Of a stretch of 64,000 nt of DNA, positions 47,722-58,735 are shown piece by piece. Each line of letters starts with the position of its first letter. The stretch's first letter is position 1. The stretch is taken from assembly GCA_030674185.1 (NCBI GenBank), contig JAPXFY010000026.1, forward strand, positions 57,190,109 to 57,254,108. Direction: 5' to 3'. The stretch is from Monoplex corrugatus (lineage: Eukaryota; Mollusca; Gastropoda; Littorinimorpha; Ranellidae). The notes below the pieces were generated by a model. That model was given only the letters and a program-made list of their open reading frames with translations. It was not told the DNA's origin and did no database searches. A program made the translations under genes and the position numbers.

Positions 47722-47809
47722 CTAATTTTCGTTGTAATTCAAAAACAGCTCCTTCCATTTCATGCTGCCTCGACAGCAACTGTTCCCTTTCTTCCGACAA
47801 TGAGGAAAT
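47722..47809 (-). CDS. GOLGA2: GOLGA2 exon 10
   Basis: 88 bp, phase 0 in, phase 1 out, donor gtacag, acceptor TTTTCCACAG. Encodes ISSLSEEREQLLSRQHEMEG, AVFELQRKL(G). Matches human VHTLREEKECSMSRVQELET, SLAELRNQM. Confidence 0.9.
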
Positions 47810-48720
47810 CTGTGGAAAAGTCCAGAATGATTAACATCAACATCTTCATCAAACCTACAAGGAAAAGTCCAGAATGGTGATCTAAATACATTTATCAATT
47901 TCTCAGACATTTCTGACAGTAACTGGAATATATTTCCACCTTGGGGACACTTTGCCGCTATTCTCAGTACATGTCAAGTTAGATTTCCATTGGAACTCAT
48001 TTCAAGCTACAACGACCTTGACAAGTACAAAATCTGCATTTTTAATGATAACATTTGCATAAAAGGGAGATGAGATCTCTAAAGAGGGCTTGACCATGTT
48101 CATTTTTTTCTCAGAAGAACACTTAAAGAATTTCAGTAAAAAAAACAACAACTACACATCAAGTTTTATCAACTGTTTATGACTGAACAAATTTAATCTT
48201 TGGAACAGTGATTAAATATACATAAACAATTAAAGCTATTAAAACTTCAGGCTCAATGGCAATTTAAATGCATTTATCAAACCCATCTGGAAAAGTGCAG
48301 AATGGATTATCTAAACACATTCATCATATCCACATGGAAAAGTTCAGAACTGGATAATGTAAAGACATTCATCAAATCCTTGCAGAAAAGTCCAGAATAG
48401 GTCATCTAAATACATTCATCAAATCCACACAGAAAAAGCCAAGATAGGTCATCTAAATACATTCATCAAATCCACACAGAAAAAGCCAAGATAGGTCATC
48501 TAAATACATTCATCAAATCCACACAGAAAAAGCCAAGATAGGTCATCTAAATACATTCATCAAATCCACACAGAAAAAGCCAAGATAGGTCATCTAAATA
48601 CATTCATCAAATCCACACAGAAAAAGCCAAGATAGGTCATCTAAATACATTCATCAAATCCACACAGAAAAAGCCAAGATAGGTCATCTAAATACATTCA
48701 TCAACATCCAACAAGACAAA
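47810..48720. repeat. 47-bp array related to the exon 10 acceptor
   Basis: Beside the acceptor: TCTGTGGAAAAGTCCAGAAT, then TGGAAAAGTGCAGAATGG (48288), GGAAAAGTTCAGAA (48336), then six near-identical 47-bp units CCACACAGAAAAAGCCAAGA, TAGGTCATCTAAATACATTC, ATCAAAT (48400-48700). 47900-48270 is unique intron sequence between the degraded and the recent units. Confidence 0.8.
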
Positions 48721-48925
48721 ACAGACAAGTTGGGTCACTCATATACTCAGTATGTACACTGCCTCAGATTTGCCTGTTGACAAATAAAATGCACAAGTAA
48801 TCAGACCAGTCTAACCTCTGATCTCACCAATCTGCAACGCAAAAACCTAACCTTGACACTCACCTTCACAATACATTCATCACTCTGCAGGAAGCTGGTG
48901 AAGGGTGAAGGAGTCAAAGGGTTAA

Positions 48926-48989
48926 GTTTTTGCTTTGCTAGCAGGTTGACAATGCAGGATGCTGGTGGACAGGTGCGGGAGTCAAAGGG
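48926..48989. mobile_element. piggyBac-type MITE (CCCTTTGACTCC family)
   Basis: Between TTAA at 48922 and 48990. It reads GTTTTTGCTTTGCTAGCAGG and ends TGCGGGAGTCAAAGGG. A further GGAGTCAAAGGG-TTAA terminus adjoins at 48910-48925. The same family is nested at 63770-63954. Confidence 0.65.
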
Positions 48990-49136
48990 TTAAGCTAAAG
49001 ATAGCCTTAGGATTATAGTCTTCATTTACTATCACTTATCAGTTGACAACAATACAGTTATCTGCACTGTGTCAGAGGTCAACATACAAGGGGTGAGGAA
49101 GGGAGGAGGGGTGTACGGATATACCTGTATCTGTTT

Positions 49137-49138
<2 letters not shown>

Positions 49139-49172
<34 letters not shown>

Positions 49173-49294
49173 ATGTGGGCATGCACGTGTGTGTGATAGG
49201 TGTGGGTGTGCACGTGTGGGCATGCACGTGTGTGTGATAGGTGTGGGTGTGTTCAATGCTATCCTTCATGGCAATAGCATAATGAGCAATAGGG

Positions 49295-49370
<76 letters not shown>

Positions 49371-49380
49371 TGTGTGTGTG
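49139..49380. repeat. (TG)n microsatellites
   Basis: Two TG tracts (49139-49171 and 49297-49380) separated by two copies of GGGCATGCACGTGTGTGTGA, TAGGTGTGGGTGTG. Confidence 0.95.
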
Positions 49381-49478
49381 CATGTGCATGAATGTATGTA
49401 TATGTGTTGATTAGCCAGGTGTTGCGAGTGTGTGTGAGAGTGAATGTGTTACCTGGTCAGACGTAAGGAAGACAGACA

Positions 49479-49496
49479 GACTGAGAGAGAGAGAGA

Positions 49497-49562
<66 letters not shown>
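49479..49562. repeat. (GA)n microsatellite
   Basis: About 80 bp of GA dinucleotides, 42 bp from the exon 9 donor. Confidence 0.95.
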
Positions 49563-49564
<2 letters not shown>

Positions 49565-49603
49565 TGTGTAAGTATGTGTAGGGGGCTTGAGTGTATGAGT
49601 TAC

Positions 49604-49711
49604 CTGTTGCGTCAACAGCGTCACCTGGTCAGCCAGGTGTTGTGAGTGCCGCTGGTAGTGATCACTGACCTGGTCCCTCTCCTGTCTGACTGTCTGCACT
49701 GTCTCCTCAAA
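49604..49711 (-). CDS. GOLGA2: GOLGA2 exon 9
   Basis: 108 bp, phase 0 both ends, donor gtaact, acceptor GTCTTCAG. Encodes FEETVQTVRQERDQVSDHYQ, RHSQHLADQVTLLTQQ. Collinear without gaps with human MESVRQLQMERDKYAENLKG, ESAMWRQRMQQMSEQ. Confidence 0.9.
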
Positions 49712-49865
49712 CTGAAGACACGTTCGAATATTCACAATTTGTGGACTGATTGACTGATTGACAGAATGAACTGACTGATCGACTGGTTGACTGAATGACT
49801 GATTGGCTGAATGACTGATTGATTGGTTGATCAACTGACTGACTGGTTGACTGCCTGCCTGCTGA

Positions 49866-50290
49866 ATTCACTTGGTCTTTCTCCTGAGTGACTGCATGGT
49901 CTCCTCAAACCGCGGACATGTCTGAATATTCACAATTCTTTGACTGATGGACTAACTGATGGACTGACTGATGGACTAACTGATGGACTAACTGATGGAC
50001 TGACAAACTGATTCACATGTTCCTACTGATTGATTGCATGGTCTCCTAAAAACACACACAAACACATACACACATCTACATGTACATAAACACACACATA
50101 TACATACACATACATTCCATTCACACATACATACAAACATATGTACATACATAACAAGCATACACACATATGCGTGAGTCCCACACCACACACTTTATTA
50201 TTGTTTTCATCTATTTTTTTCACTTGTTTATTTAATGTTTCCTTGGATCATCTCCTGTCCGACTGACAGTACTGTCTCACCAAAAAACAC
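49866..50290 (-). pseudogene. Ghost copies of exon 9 5' edge
   Basis: Exon 9 edge TCCTGTCTGACTGTCTGCAC, TGTCTCCTCAAACTGAAGAC recurs as CTCCTGAGTGACTGCATGGT, CTCCTCAAACCGCGGACATG (49880-49920), TGATTGATTGCATGGTCTCC (50029-50048) and CTCCTGTCCGACTGACAGTA (50251-50270). Between them are TGACTGAT-type repeats. A donor-side ghost, AGCCAGGTGTTGCGAGTG, lies at 49413-49430. Confidence 0.65.
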
Positions 50291-50534
50291 ATAGCGGTCA
50301 AGAGTCACATTCATTCAATCACTTACATGTTTATTCATCTATCAATTATTTACTTACATACTTCAAATCAACATACGTGTGAACACTGAGACTTCACTAA
50401 AACACAGATGGAAACAATCAGACCTTACTGAATATAGGACAGATTGCACTGATTCGTCTATCTAAACTTAAACATAGATTTAAACATTTATATTTCTAAT
50501 TCATCTGATGACACAATACGCAAGTTTTTTTCAT

Positions 50535-52475
50535 TGACTGACCTGTCTGACTGAGCAGTAAACTGTCTTCTACCTGTTTGAGCAGTAAACTGTCTTCTAC
50601 CTGTTTGAGCAGTAAACTGTCTTCTACCTGTTTGAGCAGTAAACTGTCTTCTACCTGTTTGTGCAGTAAACTGTCTTCTACCTGTTTCAGCAGTAAACTG
50701 TCTTCTACCTGTTTGAGCAGTAAACTGTCTTCTACCTGTTTGAGCAGTAAACTGTCTTCTACCTGTTTGAGCAGTAAACTGTCTTCTACCTGTTTGAGCA
50801 GTAAACTGTCTTCTACCTGTTTGAGCAGTAAACTGTCTTCTACCTGTTTCAGCAGTAAACTGTCTTCTACCTGTTTGTGCAGTAAACTGTCTTCTACCTG
50901 TTTGTGCAGTAAACTGTCTTCTACCTGTTTGAGCAGTAAACTGTCTTCTACCTGTTTGAGCAGTAAACTGTCTTCTACCTGTTTGAGCAGTAAACTGTCT
51001 TCTACCTGTTTGAGCAGTAAACTGTCTTCTACCTGTTTCAGCAGTAAACTGTCTTCTACCTGTTTGTGCAGTAAACTGTCTTCTACCTGTTTGAGCAGTA
51101 AACTGTCTTCTACCTGTTTCAGCAGTAAACTGTCTTCTACCTGTTTGAGCAGTAAACTGTCTTCTACCTGTTTGTGCAGTAAACTGTCTTCTACCTGTTT
51201 CAGCAGTAAACTGTCTTCTACCTGTTTGAGCAGTAAACTGTCTTCTACCTGTTTCAGCAGTAAACTGTCTTCTACCTGTTTGTGCAGTAAACTGTCTTCT
51301 ACCTGTTTGAGCAGTAAACTGTCTTCTACCTGTTTGAGCAGTAAACTGTCTTCTACCTGTTTGTGCAGTAAACTGTCTTCTACCTGTTTGTGCAGTAAAC
51401 TGTCTTCTACCTGTTTGAGCAGTAAACTGTCTTCTACCTGTTTGTGCAGTAAACTGTCTTCTACCTGTTTGTGCAGTAAACTGTCTTCTACCTGTTTGTG
51501 CAGTAAACTGTCTTCTACCTGTTTGAGCAGTAAACTGTCTTCTACCTGTTTGTGCAGTAAACTGTCTTCTACCTGTTTGTGCAGTAAACTGTCTTCTACC
51601 TGTTTCAGCAGTAAACTGTCTTCTACCTGTTTGAGCAGTAAACTGTCTTCTACCTGTTTGAGCAGTAAACTGTCTTCTACCTGTTTGTGCAGTAAACTGT
51701 CTTCTACCTGTTTGTGCAGTAAACTGTCTTCTACCTGTTTGTGCAGTAAACTGTCTTCTACCTGTTTGTGCAGTAAACTGTCTTCTACCTGTTTCAGCAG
51801 TAAACTGTCTTCTACCTGTTTGAGCAGTAAACTGTCTTCTACCTGTTTGTGCAGTAAACTGTCTTCTACCTGTTTGTGCAGTAAACTGTCTTCTACCTGT
51901 TTGTGCAGTAAACTGTCTTCTACCTGTTTGTGCAGTAAACTGTCTTCTACCTGTTTGTGCAGTAAACTGTCTTCTACCTGTTTCAGCAGTAAACTGTCTT
52001 CTACTGTTTCAGCAGTAAACTGTCTTCTACCTGTTTGAGCAGTAAACTGTCTTCTACCTGTTTGAGCAGTAAACTGTCTTCTACCTGTTTGAGCAGTAAA
52101 CTGTCTTCTACCTGTTTGTGCAGTAAACTGTCTTCTACCTGTTTGTGCAGTAAACTGTCTTCTACCTGTTTCAGCAGTAAACTGTCTTCTACCTGTTTGT
52201 GCAGTAAACTGTCTTCTACCTGTTTGTGCAGTAAACTGTCTTCTACCTGTTTCAGCAGTAAACTGTCTTCTACCTGTTTCAGCAGTAAACTGTCTTCTAC
52301 CTGTTTGAGCAGTAAACTGTCTTCTACCTGTTTGTGCAGTAAACTGTCTTCTACCTGTTTGAGCAGTAAACTGTCTTCTACCTGTTTGTGCAGTAAACTG
52401 TCTGCTTGCTTGTTCGAGCAGTAAACTGTCTACCGACTTGTTTGAGTGGTAAACTGTCTTCTAACTGTTTGAGCA
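50535..52475 (-). repeat. 27-bp array copied from exon 8 3' end
   Basis: About 70 units of 27 bp (plus strand CTTCTACCTGTTTGAGCAGT, AAACTGT). Units differ almost only at one triplet, TTTGAG, TTTGTG or TTTCAG. On the gene strand each reads GAAGACAGTTTACTGCTCAA, ACAGGTA, i.e. EDSLLLKQV, against exon 8 ERDSLLLKVKQ|gt. One 26-bp unit (about 52004) breaks the phase. Each unit carries a donor-like CAG|GTAGAA. Confidence 0.92.
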
Positions 52476-52492
52476 GTTAACTGTCTACTGAC

Positions 52493-52585
52493 CTGTTTGA
52501 CTTTCAGCAGCAAGCTGTCTCTCTCAGTCTGCAGGTCTGTCATCATCTTCATGTTGTCTGCAGAGTTCTCACTCTCACTGGACAG
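52493..52585 (-). CDS. GOLGA2: GOLGA2 exon 8
   Basis: 93 bp, phase 0 both ends, donor gtcagt, acceptor CTGTTCCAG. Encodes LSSESENSADNMKMMTDLQT, ERDSLLLKVKQ. Aligns with human FSSRCEAPDANQQLQQAMEE, RAQLEAHLGQV. Readthrough past the donor meets TAG after about 23 codons. Confidence 0.9.
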
Positions 52586-52599
52586 CTGGAACAGACATC

Positions 52600-52850
52600 A
52601 GCCAATGCATAACAAAGACAAGTCAGAGAGAAGAACACAGAAGACAAGAAACAGACAGAGAAGACAGACAGACACAGATGACAGGAGACCAGAGAGATGG
52701 ACAGGGAGACAAGAACAAGGAAGACAGACAGAGGCAAGACAGACAGACAAAAAAGACAAAGGCAGACAAAAAGAATGAAATAAGGGCAAGACAGACAGAC
52801 AGAAGACACAATGGTAGACAATGAAGTCAGGGGTGAGTGGGTGAAGTGAC
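52600..52850. repeat. GACAGACAGA-rich simple sequence
   Basis: Irregular purine-rich AGACAGACAGA / AGAAGACA repeats. Confidence 0.7.
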
Positions 52851-52854
52851 TGAG

Positions 52855-53392
52855 GTTAATGACAGATGTGAAGAGGCTGCCACTGGCCACTGAGGTCCCA
52901 CAAGCCAGAAACGCGGCAGCATTCCTGACAGATGTGAAGAGGCTGCCACTGGCCACTGAGGTCCCACAAGCCAGAAACGTGGCAGCATTCCTGACAGATG
53001 TGAAGAGGCTGCCACTGGCCACTGAGGTCCCACAAGCCAGAAACGCGGCAGCATTCCTGACAGATGTGAAGAGGCTGCCACTGGCCACTGAGGTCCCACA
53101 AGCCAGAAACGCGGCAGCATTCCTGACAGATGTGAAGAGGCTGCCACTGGCCACTGAGGTCCCACAAGCCAGAAACGCGGCAGCATTCCTGACAGATGTG
53201 AAGAGGCTGCCACTGGCCACTGAGGTCCCACAAGCCAGAAACGCGGCAGCATTTCTGACAGATGTGAAGAGGCTGCCACTGGCCACTGAGGTCCCACAAG
53301 CCAGAAACGCGGCAGCATTCCTGACAGATGTGAAGGCTGCCACTGGCCACTGAGGTCCCACAAGCCAGAAACGCGGCAGCATTCCTGACAGA
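52855..53392. repeat. 66-bp minisatellite array
   Basis: About eight near-identical 66-bp units: CTGACAGATGTGAAGAGGCT, GCCACTGGCCACTGAGGTCC, CACAAGCCAGAAACGCGGCA, GCATTC. GC-richer than its surroundings. 66 is a multiple of three and the unit lacks stops in several frames on both strands, giving 22-residue repeat peptides. No protein family was recognised. Confidence 0.95.
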
Positions 53393-54155
53393 TGAGGACG
53401 ACTGAATGACTTTCCAAATGACTGAAACTAGTGCTCATCATCCTTGTGCTGCTAAAGTACACAGTAGCTGACGAGGCTTTTTAACAATGAAAAGGATCAC
53501 AAATGACTGAGGAGCAAGCTCAGTACCAGCACTCAGTCCAAACTTATGTAGGCCAGTATATCCAAAATATCCATTCAGGGCCCAGACGTTCATATTATGA
53601 TGACAACTGTCTGCATGCACTTCAAAGATAGTGGGATGATACACAGAGCAAGTGTAAGCCTAAAGGCTAAAACTGAGCCAGTTTCTCCATCCCAAGTTCT
53701 TGATTTACAGATTTGGAAGACGATTGGTCCACAGGTTTAGAAGATTGCTGGTTCATAAATTTGGAAAATATTTGGCTGGTAAACTAGCTAATGCATTATA
53801 AGTCAGTAAACATGTGAAATAACTACTCCTCAGAGTAAGTGGATCTGTATGAATGCAAGTTTGAAGGTGCTTAGAGCTATACAAAAGGAATTCTTCACAC
53901 TCAGATAATTCTATATGCGCTTCACTTGAATGGCCATCTGTTATCTGGCAGAATCCTTGAGCCTGCAGAAAACCCTGTCAGCTGGCAAGGTCATGCAAAA
54001 CCATGAAAAGGATGGGAATGGAGGTTGGAGGGAAGGGGAGTGAACGTATCAAACATTAAACTGACACCACAGTCAACAGGTCATTTTCTTTTATGTCGCT
54101 CACTGGGCTAAGTCTCAAGATATAATCTTGACTCAACATCTCTATTACAAGAACC
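53393..54155. mobile_element. Intron 7 with SINE-like fragment
   Basis: 53873-54010 (TTCTTCACACTCAGATAATT, CTATATGCGCTTCACTTGAA, TTATCTGGCAGAATCCTTGA) is related to the SINE-like block at 4560-4650. The rest is unassigned. Confidence 0.4.
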
Positions 54156-54157
54156 TG

Positions 54158-54513
<356 letters not shown>

Positions 54514-54918
54514 GAAAAAAGATGTTTTCCTCTCTTCTCTTAAATTTGTATGGAACTGTCGGTGAATGATGGACAAGTGGTTTTGCATGTGGGGTAAGCA
54601 GAACTTTTGTCCACTTGCCCCCAAGGTAAGTCAGGAAAAATGTTACTGTCCTACTCTACGCGCACTACTTAAAGTTCAGCAAGTACAGAGGAAAATCATG
54701 CATCAGAGTAAAATTTGTTACATTTTAGTGATGCATTAACCTAACTTCAGTGTGTCAAATAGGAATTTCATGCATCAGAGATTCACATTTGTGTGTCAAT
54801 AATAATCACTGCATACAGACATAGATGGACAGACAGAAGGAGACAAGAGATGGGCAGACAGACAGACAGACAGACAGACATTGAGAGAAACAAGACACAA
54901 ACAGAGAAAGGCCAGAAC
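54514..54918. other. Intron 7, unassigned
   Basis: Contains a short GACA tetranucleotide run (54858-54882). Otherwise no recognised feature. Confidence 0.5.
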
Positions 54919-54999
54919 CTGTTGTGCATAAATCTCTGCCATTTCTAATCTCTTTTTCAGATCCTCAACACTTTGCTCTAGGGCTGACGCTTCAGATGC
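54919..54999 (-). CDS. GOLGA2: GOLGA2 exon 7
   Basis: 81 bp, phase 0 both ends; donor gttctg is weak, acceptor GTTTTCAG strong. Encodes [27 protein letters not shown]. Human LNLEELQKKLEMTELLLQQ matches closely, so the weak donor is probably genuine. Confidence 0.9.
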
Positions 55000-55029
55000 C
55001 TGAAAACAGAAACAATGTTATAGTTCATT

Positions 55030-55198
55030 AGTCAGTGAGTTGAGCACGTGTGCATGCATGCATGTGTGTGTGTGTGTGCGCGTGTGTATGTGTGCATGTG
55101 TGTGTGCATGAGTGTGTGAGTGCATGTGTGTGTGTACATGTGTGTGTGTGTGTGTATTTGTGTGCATTGTGTGTGTGTGTGCATTGTGTGTGTGGAGC

Positions 55199-55251
<53 letters not shown>

Positions 55252-55375
55252 ACAGAAAAAAAAAGAAAAATATATATATATATATATATGTAAGAGTGAG
55301 TATGTGTGTTTACGTATGTACACAAATGTATGAGTGTATGTAAGTGTGCATACAAATATGTGTGTGTGCGTGTGT

Positions 55376-55457
<82 letters not shown>

Positions 55458-55531
55458 TGCTGTGCCGTGTGTGCGCGTGTGTGTGTGCGCATGCGGTGCA
55501 TGCGTGCGTGTGGTGTGTGTGTGTGCGTGCA

Positions 55532-55570
<39 letters not shown>
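55030..55570. repeat. (TG)n / (TATA)n microsatellites
   Basis: TG tracts at 55200-55250, 55378-55456 and 55535-55563, with a TATATA run (55270-55288) and GTGCGCATG interruptions. Confidence 0.95.
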
Positions 55571-55572
<2 letters not shown>

Positions 55573-55651
55573 CTATGTATGGAAGTGTACATACACATGC
55601 ATGTGACAGAAAGACAGTGGAAGTGGTGGGAATACATCAAGCAGCACTGAC

Positions 55652-55712
55652 CTTTGAATTCAATTTTTCTGACAATTCACAAATCTGTTGCTGGCTTTCC
55701 TCTTTCACTTTT
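55652..55712 (-). CDS. GOLGA2: GOLGA2 exon 6
   Basis: 61 bp, phase 2 in, phase 0 out, donor gtcagt, acceptor GTTGTGCAG. Encodes (K)KVKEESQQQICELSEKLNSK. Human: TQSNEDLKQEKSELEEKLRV. Confidence 0.88.
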
Positions 55713-56032
55713 CTGCACAACACAGTCAAAAACACAGTCAACCACACAACCCAACATAGTTCAAAATATATACTCTACTACCAATCTCACTGACAAATCT
55801 ACAACCAGATCCATGGTGACACAGTCCACACACACAAACACAATACACCACATACAGAAACATACATACAGCTACACAACACACACAAACATACACACAC
55901 ACACATGCAGACACATAAATACATTTAAATACATACACACACACACAAATACACAATACACCACAAACACAGACACACACACACACACACAGACACACGG
56001 TAAGAAAATGGTAAGAACACGAAAGTACTTAC

Positions 56033-56091
56033 TTTGTTTTGTAGAGTTCCAATTTTAATCTGTCAATTTCTTTGGAGTTTTCTTTATTTGA
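56033..56091 (-). CDS. GOLGA2: GOLGA2 exon 5
   Basis: 59 bp, phase 0 in, phase 2 out, donor gtaagt, acceptor GTTTTCAG. Encodes SNKENSKEIDRLKLELYKT. Human YNKELTKERDALRLELYKN, with LELYK identical. Confidence 0.92.
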
Positions 56092-56141
56092 CTGAAAACA
56101 AAATAAACAAACATCATGGTCACTCACCCTCTCTACTACTC

Positions 56142-56675
56142 ATAACTAACACATACATACACACACAGACACATACACAAACACACACATGACATACATC
56201 CATACACACAAATACATAAACACACATACAAACACAACACACACACACATATGCTTACACACACGCATACATATGCACACACATACACACAAGTGTGTAT
56301 GCGTTCTTACACTATGCACGCGCGCACACACGCACACACACCACCAACATCACATACACCACAAACACATCATATACTCAACCACACACAAAACACATAA
56401 GAATAAACAGCAAGTGCCATGTCAGCAACACTATGGCATCAGTCACACACAGCGACACACAACACACAAACTTGCAGCACACACGCATACGACACTGACT
56501 GTACACACACACACACACATACAACCACACTCACACACATACACACACATGTGCATGTGTGCGCACATGCACACACACACACACACACACACACACCACA
56601 CACATCATACATACATACATACATACACACACACACATACATACATACACACACCACACACACACACAGATTAAA
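56142..56675. repeat. ACACACATAC-rich microsatellite region
   Basis: Interrupted AC and ATAC repeats filling intron 4. Confidence 0.85.
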
Positions 56676-56683
56676 CTGTTTAC

Positions 56684-56790
56684 CTTTTCTAGCTGCTGGC
56701 CTGACTGGGAGGAGGTAGACAAACTGCGCTCTAGGTCGGCCACACGTTGTCGAGATGCCTTTAACCGCCCACTTAATTCTTCTATTTCTT
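56684..56790 (-). CDS. GOLGA2: GOLGA2 exon 4
   Basis: 107 bp, phase 1 in, phase 0 out, donor gtaaac, acceptor TGATGACAG. Encodes (E)EIEELSGRLKASRQRVAD, LERSLSTSSQSGQQLEK. Human SEDLASRLQYSRRRVGELER, ALSAVSTQQKK. Confidence 0.93.
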
Positions 56791-58525
56791 CTGTCATCAC
56801 ACAAAACTAACAGACATAACATTCTATGTCCTGTCATCACACAAAACAGACATAACATTCTATGTCCTGTCATCACACAAAACACACATAACATTCTTCA
56901 TCATACATAACAGACATAACATTCTATGTCTTGTCATCACACAAAACAGACATAACATTCTATGTCCTGTCATCACACAAAACTAACAGACATAACATTC
57001 TATGTCCTGTCATCACACAAAACTAACAGACATAACATTCTATGTCTTATCACACAAAACAGACATAACATTCTATGTCCTGTCATCACACAACACTAAC
57101 AGACATAACATTCTATGTCCTGTCATCACACAAAACTAACAGACATAACATTCTATGTCCTGTCATCACACAACACTAACACATAACATTCTATGTCTTG
57201 TCATCACACAACACTAACAGACATAACATTCTATGTCCTGTCATCATACATAACAGACATAACATTCTATGTCCTGTCATCACACAAAACTAACAGACAT
57301 AACATTCTATGTCCTGTCATCACACAACACTAACAGACATAACATTCTATGTCCTGTCATCACACAAAACTAACAGACATAACATTCTATGTCCTGTCAT
57401 CACACAAAACAGACATAACATTCTATGTCCTGTCATCACACAACACTAACAGACATAACATTCTATGTCCTGTCATCACACAACACTAACAGACATAACA
57501 TTCTATGTCTTGTCATCACACAAAACTAACAGACATAACATTCTATGTCCTGTCATCACACACAACACTAACAGACATAACATTCTATGTCCTGTCATCA
57601 CACAACACTAACAGACATAACATTCTATGTCTTGTCATCACACAAAACTAACAGACATAACATTCTATGTCCTGTCATCACACAAAAACAGACATAACAT
57701 TCTATGTCCTGTCATCACACAACACTAACAGACATAACATTCTATGTCCTGTCATCACACAACACTAACGACATAACATTCTATGTCCTTGTCATCACAC
57801 AAAACTACAGACATAAACATTCTATGTCTTGTCATCACACAAAATACTAACAGACATAACATTCTATGTCCTGTCATCACACAACACTACACAAACATAA
57901 CCTTCTCATGTCTTATCTTACATAACAGACATATACATTCTATGTCCTGTCATCATACATAACATTCTATGTCCTGTCATCATACATAACATTCTATGTC
58001 CTGTCATGACACAAAACATTCTATGTCCTGTCATCAACAAAACATTCTATGTCCTGTCATCAACATAACATTCTATGTCCTGTCATCATACATAACATTC
58101 TATGTCCTGTCATGACACAAACATTCTATGTCCTGTCATCACACAAAACATTCTATGTCCTGTCATCATACATAACATTCTATGTCCTGTCATGACACAA
58201 AACATTCTATGTCCTGTCATCACACAAAACATTCTATGTCCTGTCATCATACAAAACATTCTATGTCCTGTCATCACACAAAACATTCTATGTCCTGTCA
58301 TCACACAAAACATTCTATGTCCTGTCATCACACAAAACATTCTATGTCCTGTCATCACACAAAACATTCTATGTCCTGTCATCACACAAAACATTCTATG
58401 TCCTGTCATCATACAAAACATTCTATGTCCTGTCATCACACAAAACATTTCTATTGTCCTGTCATCACACAAAACATTCTATGTCCTGTCATACACAAAA
58501 CATTCTATGTCCTGTCATGACACAT
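56791..58525 (-). repeat. 40/33-bp array anchored on the exon 4 acceptor
   Basis: The first unit starts at the first intron base beside exon 4. Unit: CTGTCATCACACAAAACTAA, CAGACATAACATTCTATGTC (40 bp), shorter 33-bp form without TAACAGA, and 26-bp forms at 58100-58510. About 50 copies. In sense each carries the exon 4 acceptor TGTGATGACAG. Confidence 0.95.
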
Positions 58526-58735
58526 GTGTGTATATGCTGATATTCCAAGAATCATGATAATAAAAACATAATGTTAACAGCCGTATAAAACGTGTATATG
58601 CATCTGGACATTTAATTAATGCTGATTAGCCTGACAGCCACCACTGACAAAATAGTGAAGTTGAGTTTTGGTCCGAGTGGCAAAGCAGCTGGCCACCAAA
58701 ACTGCTCATGTGTGAAACAATGGGTCAGCCCCAGT
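58526..58735. other. Intron 3, unassigned
   Basis: No recognised feature; contains GGCAAAGCAGCTGGCCACCA. Confidence 0.45.

Noticed and set aside
50578..52424. Plus-strand SSKLSSTCL-repeat open frames of 486 and 129 codons
   Set aside because: Antisense reading of the 27-bp array derived from exon 8. The 9-codon period keeps the frame open.
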